From Protula sp. h YS-2021 (lineage: Eukaryota; Annelida; Polychaeta; Sabellida; Serpulidae), in contig OX457034.1 in NCBI GenBank assembly GCA_949752745.1, positions 31,973,544 through 32,037,543 of the forward strand: DNA of 64,000 nucleotides. The letters run 5' to 3'. Shown in pieces: positions 24,601 to 39,600 of the stretch. Position 1 is the first letter of the stretch; every line of letters begins with the position of its first letter. Made by a program: the position numbers and the translations under genes. The notes beneath the pieces are model-generated. The model did no database searches, was not told the origin of the DNA, and saw nothing but the letters and a program-made list of their open reading frames with translations.

Positions 24601-27600
24601 ATAGATTTGTCTATTTCTTAGTGATTGGATGAATGATCAGATCAGTCCTGGAAAAAACTTCACAATAACTATGTAACTGTTTGATATATTTTTTTAAAGT
24701 AAACCTTTGTAACCATATACATCCTTCATGTTACCAGTTACCAATACAAATATATGTAATGTAAGAAGCTACTAAATTTCAACTTACAATTTAGATGTTT
24801 TCAGCATTTTATTTACAGTAGACTTTGTAAACCTAAATAATTAAAATGTACTTCTATTTCCAGCCGAGTGTGAGATGTGAGAAATAATTCTGGGGTTACG
24901 GTATATACCGCCAACAACTGGAAAAATAAAAATAAATCAAGGGGTAATGTCATTGAATGTGTGATTTGTTTTAAGAACTACAAAAAGATGTATGTATTCC
25001 ATAGGTAAAAATTGTAATTTATTTCTGCATACAAACAATATGTATTTGCACCAATTATCAACTCTAAAGAAATCAGGTATTACACATATACCACCGACAA
25101 AAATGAAAATCCTGTGACTTTCTCAGTGAATTTGTGATATGGTTCAAGAGTTAGAAAGGAATGTATGTATACCTTTAGTAAAATTTGAACTTTATTTCTG
25201 GATACAAGCAATCGGTAGCTGCAACAAGTATCAACAGAAACAAATCACCAGAAAACATTGATGTAAAAATTCAAAGGTCCAGTACATAATACGGCATATC
25301 CTCGTCTCGGACATTTGTCGTTGTCATGTATCTGCGCCGTATGTCGAATTATGCTGACACAGTTGACGCCCCACTCTAGCGCTATTACTCTTATATTTAT
25401 GACTTCCTTAAAATCTAAGCGGTTATTGTTGCAAGATCAAAGATTTCAATTTAGTTCGTTCGTTGCATAGACTGCACATCCTAGCTTTTATTTTAGTGTT
25501 AATGCATGTTTAACTGGCCAGTCGTTAACTGGTCAACCGTCAATGATGGATAATGGATTTACAGACATGTCTTGTTATATTTTCCATGTTGATCAAACCA
25601 ACACAGGTTAAACAAGACCCAAACAGTCTGAGAAATCTGATAGATTCACAGCAGGTTATATACAAATAGTGAAAATGGTTAATTTGGTGGATACGTTAAA
25701 TTTTGAAAGTGGAATATCTTTAAAAGTATTGGTGATAGAGAGACGGGGATTTGACGAGGTGATATGGCGAATATGAATTATGTATGATCCAGTAGTGTTT
25801 TTAGGCCATTCTGAGCCCTTTAAATTGCACTTTTACAAAGGCAAAGTTTTCTACAGGCGAGTGTTAAATGAATGGTTTTAAGAACAGCGAGATAGTTTTT
25901 TTATAAATAGATTTGTCTATTTCTTAGTGATTGGATGAATGATCAGATCAGTCCTGGAAAAAACTTCACAATAACTATGTAACTGTTTGATATATTTTTT
26001 TAAAGTAAACCTTTGTAACCATATACATCCTTCATGTTACCAGTTACCAATACAAATATATGTAATGTAAGAAGCTACTAAATTTCAACTTACAATTTAG
26101 ATGTTTTCAGCATTTTATTTACAGTAGACTTTGTAAACCTAAATAATTAAAATGTACTTCTATTTCCAGCCGAGTGTGAGATGTGAGAAATAATTCTGGG
26201 GTTACGGTATATACCGCCAACAACTGGAAAAATAAAAATAAATCAAGGGGTAATGTCATTGAATGTGTGATTTGTTTTAAGAACTACAAAAAGATGTATG
26301 TATTCCATAGGTAAAAATTGTAATTTATTTCTGCATACAAACAATATGTATTTGCACCAATTATCAACTCTAAAGAAATCAGGTATTACACATATACCAC
26401 CGACAAAAATGAAAATCCTGTGACTTTCTCAGTGAATTTGTGATATGGTTCAAGAGTTAGAAAGGAATGTATGTATACCTTTAGTAAAATTTGAACTTTA
26501 TTTCTGGATACAAGCAATCGGTAGCTGCAACAAGTATCAACAGAAACAAATCACCAGAAAACATTGATGTAAAAATTCAAAGGTCCAGTACATAATACGG
26601 CATATCCTCGTCTCGGACATTTGTCGTTGTCATGTATCTGCGCCGTATGTCGAATTATGCTGACACAGTTGACGCCCCACTCTAGCGCTATTACTCTTAT
26701 ATTTATGACTTCCTTAAAATCTAAGCGGTTATTGTTGCAAGATCAAAGATTTCAATTTAGTTCGTTCGTTGCATAGACTGCACATCCTAGCTTTTATTTT
26801 AGTGTTAATGCATGTTTAACTGGCCAGTCGTTAACTGGTCAACCGTCAATGATGGATAATGGATTTACAGACATGTCTTGTTATATTTTCCATGTTGATC
26901 AAACCAACACAGGTTAAACAAGACCCAAACAGTCTGAGAAATCTGATAGATTCACAGCAGGTTATATACAAATAGTGAAAATGGTTAATTTTGTGGATAC
27001 GTTAAATTTTGAAAGTGGAATATCTTTAAAAGTATTGGTGATAGAGAGACGGGGATTTGACGAGGTGATATGGCGAATATGAATTATGTATGATCCAGTA
27101 GTGTTTTTAGGCCATTCTGAGCCCTTTAAATTGCACTTTTACAAAGGCAAAGTTTTCTACAGGCGAGTGTTAAATGAATGGTTTTAAGAACAGCGAGATA
27201 GTTTTTTTATAAATAGATTTGTCTATTTCTTAGTGATTGGATGAATGATCAGATCAGTCCTGGAAAAAACTTCACAATAACTATGTAACTGTTTGATATA
27301 TTTTTTTAAAGTAAACCTTTGTAACCATATACATCCTTCATGTTACCAGTTACCAATACAAATATATGTAATGTAAGAAGCTACTAAATTTCAACTTACA
27401 ATTTAGATGTTTTCAGCATTTTATTTACAGTAGACTTTGTAAACCTAAATAATTAAAATGTACTTCTATTTCCAGCCGAGTGTGAGATGTGAGAAATAAT
27501 TCTGGGGTTACGGTATATACCGCCAACAACTGGAAAAATAAAAATAAATCAAGGGGTAATGTCATTGAATGTGTGATTTGTTTTAAGAACTACAAAAAGA

Positions 27601-30600
27601 TGTATGTATTCCATAGGTAAAAATTGTAATTTATTTCTGCATACAAACAATATGTATTTGCACCAATTATCAACTCTAAAGAAATCAGGTATTACACATA
27701 TACCACCGACAAAAATGAAAATCCTGTGACTTTCTCAGTGAATTTGTGATATGGTTCAAGAGTTAGAAAGGAATGTATGTATACCTTTAGTAAAATTTGA
27801 ACTTTATTTCTGGATACAAGCAATCGGTAGCTGCAACAAGTATCAACAGAAACAAATCACCAGAAAACATTGATGTAAAAATTCAAAGGTCCAGTACATA
27901 ATACGGCATATCCTCGTCTCGGACATTTGTCGTTGTCATGTATCTGCGCCGTATGTCGAATTATGCTGACACAGTTGACGCCCCACTCTAGCGCTATTAC
28001 TCTTATATTTATGACTTCCTTAAAATCTAAGCGGTTATTGTTGCAAGATCAAAGATTTCAATTTAGTTCGTTCGTTGCATAGACTGCACATCCTAGCTTT
28101 TATTTTAGTGTTAATGCATGTTTAACTGGCCAGTCGTTAACTGGTCAACCGTCAATGATGGATAATGGATTTACAGACATGTCTTGTTATATTTTCCATG
28201 TTGATCAAACCAACACAGGTTAAACAAGACCCAAACAGTCTGAGAAATCTGATAGATTCACAGCAGGTTATATACAAATAGTGAAAATGGTTAATTTGGT
28301 GGATACGTTAAATTTTGAAAGTGGAATATCTTTAAAAGTATTGGTGATAGAGAGACGGGGATTTGACGAGGTGATATGGCGAATATGAATTATGTATGAT
28401 CCAGTAGTGTTTTTAGGCCATTCTGAGCCCTTTAAATTGCACTTTTACAAAGGCAAAGTTTTCTACAGGCGAGTGTTAAATGAATGGTTTTAAGAACAGC
28501 GAGATAGTTTTTTTATAAATAGATTTGTCTATTTCTTAGTGATTGGATGAATGATCAGATCAGTCCTGGAAAAAACTTCACAATAACTATGTAACTGTTT
28601 GATATATTTTTTTAAAGTAAACCTTTGTAACCATATACATCCTTCATGTTACCAGTTACCAATACAAATATATGTAATGTAAGAAGCTACTAAATTTCAA
28701 CTTACAATTTAGATGTTTTCAGCATTTTATTTACAGTAGACTTTGTAAACCTAAATAATTAAAATGTACTTCTATTTCCAGCCGAGTGTGAGATGTGAGA
28801 AATAATTCTGGGGTTACGGTATATACCGCCAACAACTGGAAAAATAAAAATAAATCAAGGGGTAATGTCATTGAATGTGTGATTTGTTTTAAGAACTACA
28901 AAAAGATGTATGTATTCCATAGGTAAAAATTGTAATTTATTTCTGCATACAAACAATATGTATTTGCACCAATTATCAACTCTAAAGAAATCAGGTATTA
29001 CACATATACCACCGACAAAAATGAAAATCCTGTGACTTTCTCAGTGAATTTGTGATATGGTTCAAGAGTTAGAAAGGAATGTATGTATACCTTTAGTAAA
29101 ATTTGAACTTTATTTCTGGACACAAGCAATCGGTAGCTGCAACAAGTATCAACAGAAACAAATCACCAGAAAACATTGATGTAAAAATTCAAAGGTCCAG
29201 TACATAATACGGCATATCCTCGTCTCGGACATTTGTCGTTGTCATGTATCTGCGCCGTATGTCGAATTATGCTGACACAGTTGACGCCCCACTCTAGCGC
29301 TATTACTCTTATATTTATGACTTCCTTAAAATCTAAGCGGTTATTGTTGCAAGATCAAAGATTTCAATTTAGTTCGTTCGTTGCATAGACTGCACATCCT
29401 AGCTTTTATTTTAGTGTTAATGCATGTTTAACTGGCCAGTCGTTAACTGGTCAACCGTCAATGATGGATAATGGATTTACAGACATGTCTTGTTATATTT
29501 TCCATGTTGATCAAACCAACACAGGTTAAACAAGACCCAAACAGTCTGAGAAATCTGATAGATTCACAGCAGGTTATATACAAATAGTGAAAATGGTTAA
29601 TTTGGTGGATACGTTAAATTTTGAAAGTGGAATATCTTTAAAAGTATTGGTGATAGAGAGACGGGGATTTGACGAGGTGATATGGCGAATATGAATTATG
29701 TATGATCCAGTAGTGTTTTTAGGCCATTCTGAGCCCTTTAAATTGCACTTTTACAAAGGCAAAGTTTTCTACAGGCGAGTGTTAAATGAATGGTTTTAAG
29801 AACAGCGAGATAGTTTTTTTATAAATAGATTTGTCTATTTCTTAGTGATTGGATGAATGATCAGATCAGTCCTGGAAAAAACTTCACAATAACTATGTAA
29901 CTGTTTGATATATTTTTTTAAAGTAAACCTTTGTAACCATATACATCCTTCATGTTACCAGTTACCAATACAAATATATGTAATGTAAGAAGCTACTAAA
30001 TTTCAACTTACAATTTAGATGTTTTCAGCATTTTATTTACAGTAGACTTTGTAAACCTAAATAATTAAAATGTACTTCTATTTCCAGCCGAGTGTGAGAT
30101 GTGAGAAATAATTCTGGGGTTACGGTATATACCGCCAACAACTGGAAAAATAAAAATAAATCAAGGGGTAATGTCATTGAATGTGTGATTTGTTTTAAGA
30201 ACTACAAAAAGATGTATGTATTCCATAGGTAAAAATTGTAATTTATTTCTGCATACAAACAATATGTATTTGCACCAATTATCAACTCTAAAGAAATCAG
30301 GTATTACACATATACCACCGACAAAAATGAAAATCCTGTGACTTTCTCAGTGAATTTGTGATATGGTTCAAGAGTTAGAAAGGAATGTATGTATACCTTT
30401 AGTAAAATTTGAACTTTATTTCTGGATACAAGCAATCGGTAGCTGCAACAAGTATCAACAGAAACAAATCACCAGAAAACATTGATGTAAAAATTCAAAG
30501 GTCCAGTACATAATACGGCATATCCTCGTCTCGGACATTTGTCGTTGTCATGTATCTGCGCCGTATGTCGAATTATGCTGACACAGTTGACGCCCCACTC

Positions 30601-33600
30601 TAGCGCTATTACTCTTATATTTATGACTTCCTTAAAATCTAAGCGGTTATTGTTGCAAGATCAAAGATTTCAATTTAGTTCGTTCGTTGCATAGACTGCA
30701 CATCCTAGCTTTTATTTTAGTGTTAATGCATGTTTAACTGGCCAGTCGTTAACTGGTCAACCGTCAATGATGGATAATGGATTTACAGACATGTCTTGTT
30801 ATATTTTCCATGTTGATCAAACCAACACAGGTTAAACAAGACCCAAACAGTCTGAGAAATCTGATAGATTCACAGCAGGTTATATACAAATAGTGAAAAT
30901 GGTTAATTTGGTGGATACGTTAAATTTTGAAAGTGGAATATCTTTAAAAGTATTGGTGATAGAGAGACGGGGATTTGACGAGGTGATATGGCGAATATGA
31001 ATTATGTATGATCCAGTAGTGTTTTTAGGCCATTCTGAGCCCTTTAAATTGCACTTTTACAAAGGCAAAGTTTTCTACAGGCGAGTGTTAAATGAATGGT
31101 TTTAAGAACAGCGAGATAGTTTTTTTATAAATAGATTTGTCTATTTCTTAGTGATTGGATGAATGATCAGATCAGTCCTGGAAAAAACTTCACAATAACT
31201 ATGTAACTGTTTGATATATTTTTTTAAAGTAAACCTTTGTAACCATATACATCCTTCATGTTACCAGTTACCAATACAAATATATGTAATGTAAGAAGCT
31301 ACTAAATTTCAACTTACAATTTAGATGTTTTCAGCATTTTATTTACAGTAGACTTTGTAAACCTAAATAATTAAAATGTACTTCTATTTCCAGCCGAGTG
31401 TGAGATGTGAGAAATAATTCTGGGGTTACGGTATATACCGCCAACAACTGGAAAAATAAAAATAAATCAAGGGGTAATGTCATTGAATGTGTGATTTGTT
31501 TTAAGAACTACAAAAAGATGTATGTATTCCATAGGTAAAAATTGTAATTTATTTCTGCATACAAACAATATGTATTTGCACCAATTATCAACTCTAAAGA
31601 AATCAGGTATTACACATATACCACCGACAAAAATGAAAATCCTGTGACTTTCTCAGTGAATTTGTGATATGGTTCAAGAGTTAGAAAGGAATGTATGTAT
31701 ACCTTTAGTAAAATTTGAACTTTATTTCTGGATACAAGCAATCGGTAGCTGCAACAAGTATCAACAGAAACAAATCACCAGAAAACATTGATGTAAAAAT
31801 TCAAAGGTCCAGTACATAATACGGCATATCCTCGTCTCGGACATTTGTCGTTGTCATGTATCTGCGCCGTATGTCGAATTATGCTGACACAGTTGACGCC
31901 CCACTCTAGCGCTATTACTCTTATATTTATGACTTCCTTAAAATCTAAGCGGTTATTGTTGCAAGATCAAAGATTTCAATTTAGTTCGTTCGTTGCATAG
32001 ACTGCACATCCTAGCTTTTATTTTAGTGTTAATGCATGTTTAACTGGCCAGTCGTTAACTGGTCAACCGTCAATGATGGATAATGGATTTACAGACATGT
32101 CTTGTTATATTTTCCATGTTGATCAAACCAACACAGGTTAAACAAGACCCAAACAGTCTGAGAAATCTGATAGATTCACAGCAGGTTATATACAAATAGT
32201 GAAAATGGTTAATTTGGTGGATACGTTAAATTTTGAAAGTGGAATATCTTTAAAAGTATTGGTGATAGAGAGACGGGGATTTGACGAGGTGATATGGCGA
32301 ATATGAATTATGTATGATCCAGTAGTGTTTTTAGGCCATTCTGAGCCCTTTAAATTGCACTTTTACAAAGGCAAAGTTTTCTACAGGCGAGTGTTAAATG
32401 AATGGTTTTAAGAACAGCGAGATAGTTTTTTTGTAAATAGATTTGTCTATTTCTTAGTGATTGGATGAATGATCAGATCAGTCCTGGAAAAAACTTCACA
32501 ATAACTATGTAACTGTTTGATATATTTTTTTAAAGTAAACCTTTGTAACCATATACATCCTTCATGTTACCAGTTACCAATACAAATATATGTAATGTAA
32601 GAAGCTACTAAATTTCAACTTACAATTTAGATGTTTTCAGCATTTTATTTACAGTAGACTTTGTAAACCTAAATAATTAAAATGTACTTCTATTTCCAGC
32701 CGAGTGTGAGATGTGAGAAATAATTCTGGGGTTACGGTATATACCGCCAACAACTGGAAAAATAAAAATAAATCAAGGGGTAATGTCATTGAATGTGTGA
32801 TTTGTTTTAAGAACTACAAAAAGATGTATGTATTCCATAGGTAAAAATTGTAATTTATTTCTGCATACAAACAATATGTATTTGCACCAATTATCAACTC
32901 TAAAGAAATCAGGTATTACACATATACCACCGACAAAAATGAAAATCCTGTGACTTTCTCAGTGAATTTGTGATATGGTTCAAGAGTTAGAAAGGAATGT
33001 ATGTATACCTTTAGTAAAATTTGAACTTTATTTCTGGATACAAGCAATCGGTAGCTGCAACAAGTATCAACAGAAACAAATCACCAGAAAACATTGATGT
33101 AAAAATTCAAAGGTCCAGTACATAATACGGCATATCCTCGTCTCGGACATTTGTCGTTGTCATGTATCTGCGCCGTATGTCGAATTATGCTGACACAGTT
33201 GACGCCCCACTCTAGCGCTATTACTCTTATATTTATGACTTCCTTAAAATCTAAGCGGTTATTGTTGCAAGATCAAAGATTTCAATTTAGTTCGTTCGTT
33301 GCATAGACTGCACATCCTAGCTTTTATTTTAGTGTTAATGCATGTTTAACTGGCCAGTCGTTAACTGGTCAACCGTCAATGATGGATAATGGATTTACAG
33401 ACATGTCTTGTTATATTTTCCATGTTGATCAAACCAACACAGGTTAAACAAGACCCAAACAGTCTGAGAAATCTGATAGATTCACAGCAGGTTATATACA
33501 AATAGTGAAAATGGTTAATTTGGTGGATACGTTAAATTTTGAAAGTGGAATATCTTTAAAAGTATTGGTGATAGAGAGACGGGGATTTGACGAGGTGATA

Positions 33601-36600
33601 TGGCGAATATGAATTATGTATGATCCAGTAGTGTTTTTAGGCCATTCTGAGCCCTTTAAATTGCACTTTTACAAAGGCAAAGTTTTCTACAGGCGAGTGT
33701 TAAATGAATGGTTTTAAGAACAGCGAGATAGTTTTTTTATAAATAGATTTGTCTATTTCTTAGTGATTGGATGAATGATCAGATCAGTCCTGGAAAAAAC
33801 TTCACAATAACTATGTAACTGTTTGATATATTTTTTTAAAGTAAACCTTTGTAACCATATACATCCTTCATGTTACCAGTTACCAATACAAATATATGTA
33901 ATGTAAGAAGCTACTAAATTTCAACTTACAATTTAGATGTTTTCAGCATTTTATTTACAGTAGACTTTGTAAACCTAAATAATTAAAATGTACTTCTATT
34001 TCCAGCCGAGTGTGAGATGTGAGAAATAATTCTGGGGTTACGGTATATACCGCCAACAACTGGAAAAATAAAAATAAATCAAGGGGTAATGTCATTGAAT
34101 GTGTGATTTGTTTTAAGAACTACAAAAAGATGTATGTATTCCATAGGTAAAAATTGTAATTTATTTCTGCATACAAACAATATGTATTTGCACCAATTAT
34201 CAACTCTAAAGAAATCAGGTATTACACATATACCACCGACAAAAATGAAAATCCTGTGACTTTCTCAGTGAATTTGTGATATGGTTCAAGAGTTAGAAAG
34301 GAATGTATGTATACCTTTAGTAAAATTTGAACTTTATTTCTGGATACAAGCAATCGGTAGCTGCAACAAGTATCAACAGAAACAAATCACCAGAAAACAT
34401 TGATGTAAAAATTCAAAGGTCCAGTACATAATACGGCATATCCTCGTCTCGGACATTTGTCGTTGTCATGTATCTGCGCCGTATGTCGAATTATGCTGAC
34501 ACAGTTGACGCCCCACTCTAGCGCTATTACTCTTATATTTATGACTTCCTTAAAATCTAAGCGGTTATTGTTGCAAGATCAAAGATTTCAATTTAGTTCG
34601 TTCGTTGCATAGACTGCACATCCTAGCTTTTATTTTAGTGTTAATGCATGTTTAACTGGCCAGTCGTTAACTGGTCAACCGTCAATGATGGATAATGGAT
34701 TTACAGACATGTCTTGTTATATTTTCCATGTTGATCAAACCAACACAGGTTAAACAAGACCCAAACAGTCTGAGAAATCTGATAGATTCACAGCAGGTTA
34801 TATACAAATAGTGAAAATGGTTAATTTGGTGGATACGTTAAATTTTGAAAGTGGAATATCTTTAAAAGTATTGGTGATAGAGAGACGGGGATTTGACGAG
34901 GTGATATGGCGAATATGAATTATGTATGATCCAGTAGTGTTTTTAGGCCATTCTGAGCCCTTTAAATTGCACTTTTACAAAGGCAAAGTTTTCTACAGGC
35001 GAGTGTTAAATGAATGGTTTTAAGAACAGCGAGATAGTTTTTTTGTAAATAGATTTGTCTATTTCTTAGTGATTGGATGAATGATCAGATCAGTCCTGGA
35101 AAAAACTTCACAATAACTATGTAACTGTTTGATATATTTTTTTAAAGTAAACCTTTGTAACCATATACATCCTTCATGTTACCAGTTACCAATACAAATA
35201 TATGTAATGTAAGAAGCTACTAAATTTCAACTTACAATTTAGATGTTTTCAGCATTTTATTTACAGTAGACTTTGTAAACCTAAATAATTAAAATGTACT
35301 TGTATTTCCAGCCGAGTGTGAGATGTGAGAAATAATTCTGGGGTTACGGTATATACCGCCAACAACTGGAAAAATAAAAATAAATCAAGGGGTAATGTCA
35401 TTGAATGTGTGATTTGTTTTAAGAACTACAAAAAGATGTATGTATTCCATAGGTAAAAATTGTAATTTATTTCTGCATACAAACAATATGTATTTGCACC
35501 AATTATCAACTCTAAAGAAATCAGGTATTACACATATACCACCGACAAAAATGAAAATCCTGTGACTTTCTCAGTGAATTTGTGATATGGTTCAAGAGTT
35601 AGAAAGGAATGTATGTATACCTTTAGTAAAATTTGAACTTTATTTCTGGATACAAGCAATCGGTAGCTGCAACAAGTATCAACAGAAACAAATCACCAGA
35701 AAACATTGATGTAAAAATTCAAAGGTCCAGTACATAATACGGCATATCCTCGTCTCGGACATTTGTCGTTGTCATGTATCTGCGCCGTATGTCGAATTAT
35801 GCTGACACAGTTGACGCCCCACTCTAGCGCTATTACTCTTATATTTATGACTTCCTTAAAATCTAAGCGGTTATTGTTGCAAGATCAAAGATTTCAATTT
35901 AGTTCGTTCGTTGCATAGACTGCACATCCTAGCTTTTATTTTAGTGTTAATGCATGTTTAACTGGCCAGTCGTTAACTGGTCAACCGTCAATGATGGATA
36001 ATGGATTTACAGACATGTCTTGTTATATTTTCCATGTTGATCAAACCAACACAGGTTAAACAAGACCCAAACAGTCTGAGAAATCTGATAGATTCACAGC
36101 AGGTTATATACAAATAGTGAAAATGGTTAATTTGGTGGATACGTTAAATTTTGAAAGTGGAATATCTTTAAAAGTATTGGTGATAGAGAGACGGGGATTT
36201 GACGAGGTGATATGGCGAATATGAATTATGTATGATCCAGTAGTGTTTTTAGGCCATTCTGAGCCCTTTAAATTGCACTTTTACAAAGGCAAAGTTTTCT
36301 ACAGGCGAGTGTTAAATGAATGGTTTTAAGAACAGCGAGATAGTTTTTTTATAAATAGATTTGTCTATTTCTTAGTGATTGGATGAATGATCAGATCAGT
36401 CCTGGAAAAAACTTCACAATAACTATGTAACTGTTTGATATATTTTTTTAAAGTAAACCTTTGTAACCATATACATCCTTCATGTTACCAGTTACCAATA
36501 CAAATATATGTAATGTAAGAAGCTACTAAATTTCAACTTACAATTTAGATGTTTTCAGCATTTTATTTACAGTAGACTTTGTAAACCTAAATAATTAAAA

Positions 36601-39600
36601 TGTACTTCTATTTCCAGCCGAGTGTGAGATGTGAGAAATAATTCTGGGGTTACGGTATATACCGCCAACAACTGGAAAAATAAAAATAAATCAAGGGGTA
36701 ATGTCATTGAATGTGTGATTTGTTTTAAGAACTACAAAAAGATGTATGTATTCCATAGGTAAAAATTGTAATTTATTTCTGCATACAAACAATATGTATT
36801 TGCACCAATTATCAACTCTAAAGAAATCAGGTATTACACATATACCACCGACAAAAATGAAAATCCTGTGACTTTCTCAGTGAATTTGTGATATGGTTCA
36901 AGAGTTAGAAAGGAATGTATGTATACCTTTAGTAAAATTTGAACTTTATTTCTGGATACAAGCAATCGGTAGCTGCAACAAGTATCAACAGAAACAAATC
37001 ACCAGAAAACATTGATGTAAAAATTCAAAGGTCCAGTACATAATACGGCATATCCTCGTCTCGGACATTTGTCGTTGTCATGTATCTGCGCCGTATGTCG
37101 AATTATGCTGACACAGTTGACGCCCCACTCTAGCGCTATTACTCTTATATTTATGACTTCCTTAAAATCTAAGCGGTTATTGTTGCAAGATCAAAGATTT
37201 CAATTTAGTTCGTTCGTTGCATAGACTGCACATCCTAGCTTTTATTTTAGTGTTAATGCATGTTTAACTGGCCAGTCGTTAACTGGTCAACCGTCAATGA
37301 TGGATAATGGATTTACAGACATGTCTTGTTATATTTTCCATGTTGATCAAACCAACACAGGTTAAACAAGACCCAAACAGTCTGAGAAATCTGATAGATT
37401 CACAGCAGGTTATATACAAATAGTGAAAATGGTTAATTTGGTGGATACGTTAAATTTTGAAAGTGGAATATCTTTAAAAGTATTGGTGATAGAGAGACGG
37501 GGATTTGACGAGGTGATATGGCGAATATGAATTATGTATGATCCAGTAGTGTTTTTAGGCCATTCTGAGCCCTTTAAATTGCACTTTTACAAAGGCAAAG
37601 TTTTCTACAGGCGAGTGTTAAATGAATGGTTTTAAGAACAGCGAGATAGTTTTTTTATAAATAGATTTGTCTATTTCTTAGTGATTGGATGAATGATCAG
37701 ATCAGTCCTGGAAAAAACTTCACAATAACTATGTAACTGTTTGATATATTTTTTTAAAGTAAACCTTTGTAACCATATACATCCTTCATGTTACCAGTTA
37801 CCAATACAAATATATGTAATGTAAGAAGCTACTAAATTTCAACTTACAATTTAGATGTTTTCAGCATTTTATTTACAGTAGACTTTGTAAACCTAAATAA
37901 TTAAAATGTACTTCTATTTCCAGCCGAGTGTGAGATGTGAGAAATAATTCTGGGGTTACGGTATATACCGCCAACAACTGGAAAAATAAAAATAAATCAA
38001 GGGGTAATGTCATTGAATGTGTGATTTGTTTTAAGAACTACAAAAAGATGTATGTATTCCATAGGTAAAAATTGTAATTTATTTCTGCATACAAACAATA
38101 TGTATTTGCACCAATTATCAACTCTAAAGAAATCAGGTATTACACATATACCACCGACAAAAATGAAAATCCTGTGACTTTCTCAGTGAATTTGTGATAT
38201 GGTTCAAGAGTTAGAAAGGAATGTATGTATACCTTTAGTAAAATTTGAACTTTATTTCTGGATACAAGCAATCGGTAGCTGCAACAAGTATCAACAGAAA
38301 CAAATCACCAGAAAACATTGATGTAAAAATTCAAAGGTCCAGTACATAATACGGCATATCCTCGTCTCGGACATTTGTCGTTGTCATGTATCTGCGCCGT
38401 ATGTCGAATTATGCTGACACAGTTGACGCCCCACTCTAGCGCTATTACTCTTATATTTATGACTTCCTTAAAATCTAAGCGGTTATTGTTGCAAGATCAA
38501 AGATTTCAATTTAGTTCGTTCGTTGCATAGACTGCACATCCTAGCTTTTATTTTAGTGTTAATGCATGTTTAACTGGCCAGTCGTTAACTGGTCAACCGT
38601 CAATGATGGATAATGGATTTACAGACATGTCTTGTTATATTTTCCATGTTGATCAAACCAACACAGGTTAAACAAGACCCAAACAGTCTGAGAAATCTGA
38701 TAGATTCACAGCAGGTTATATACAAATAGTGAAAATGGTTAATTTGGTGGATACGTTAAATTTTGAAAGTGGAATATCTTTAAAAGTATTGGTGATAGAG
38801 AGACGGGGATTTGACGAGGTGATATGGCGAATATGAATTATGTATGATCCAGTAGTGTTTTTAGGCCATTCTGAGCCCTTTAAATTGCACTTTTACAAAG
38901 GCAAAGTTTTCTACAGGCGAGTGTTAAATGAATGGTTTTAAGAACAGCGAGATAGTTTTTTTATAAATAGATTTGTCTATTTCTTAGTGATTGGATGAAT
39001 GATCAGATCAGTCCTGGAAAAAACTTCACAATAACTATGTAACTGTTTGATATATTTTTTTAAAGTAAACCTTTGTAACCATATACATCCTTCATGTTAC
39101 CAGTTACCAATACAAATATATGTAATGTAAGAAGCTACTAAATTTCAACTTACAATTTAGATGTTTTCAGCATTTTATTTACAGTAGACTTTGTAAACCT
39201 AAATAATTAAAATGTACTTGTATTTCCAGCCGAGTGTGAGATGTGAGAAATAATTCTGGGGTTACGGTATATACCGCCAACAACTGGAAAAATAAAAATA
39301 AATCAAGGGGTAATGTCATTGAATGTGTGATTTGTTTTAAGAACTACAAAAAGATGTATGTATTCCATAGGTAAAAATTGTAATTTATTTCTGCATACAA
39401 ACAATATGTATTTGCACCAATTATCAACTCTAAAGAAATCAGGTATTACACATATACCACCGACAAAAATGAAAATCCTGTGACTTTCTCAGTGAATTTG
39501 TGATATGGTTCAAGAGTTAGAAAGGAATGTATGTATACCTTTAGTAAAATTTGAACTTTATTTCTGGATACAAGCAATCGGTAGCTGCAACAAGTATCAA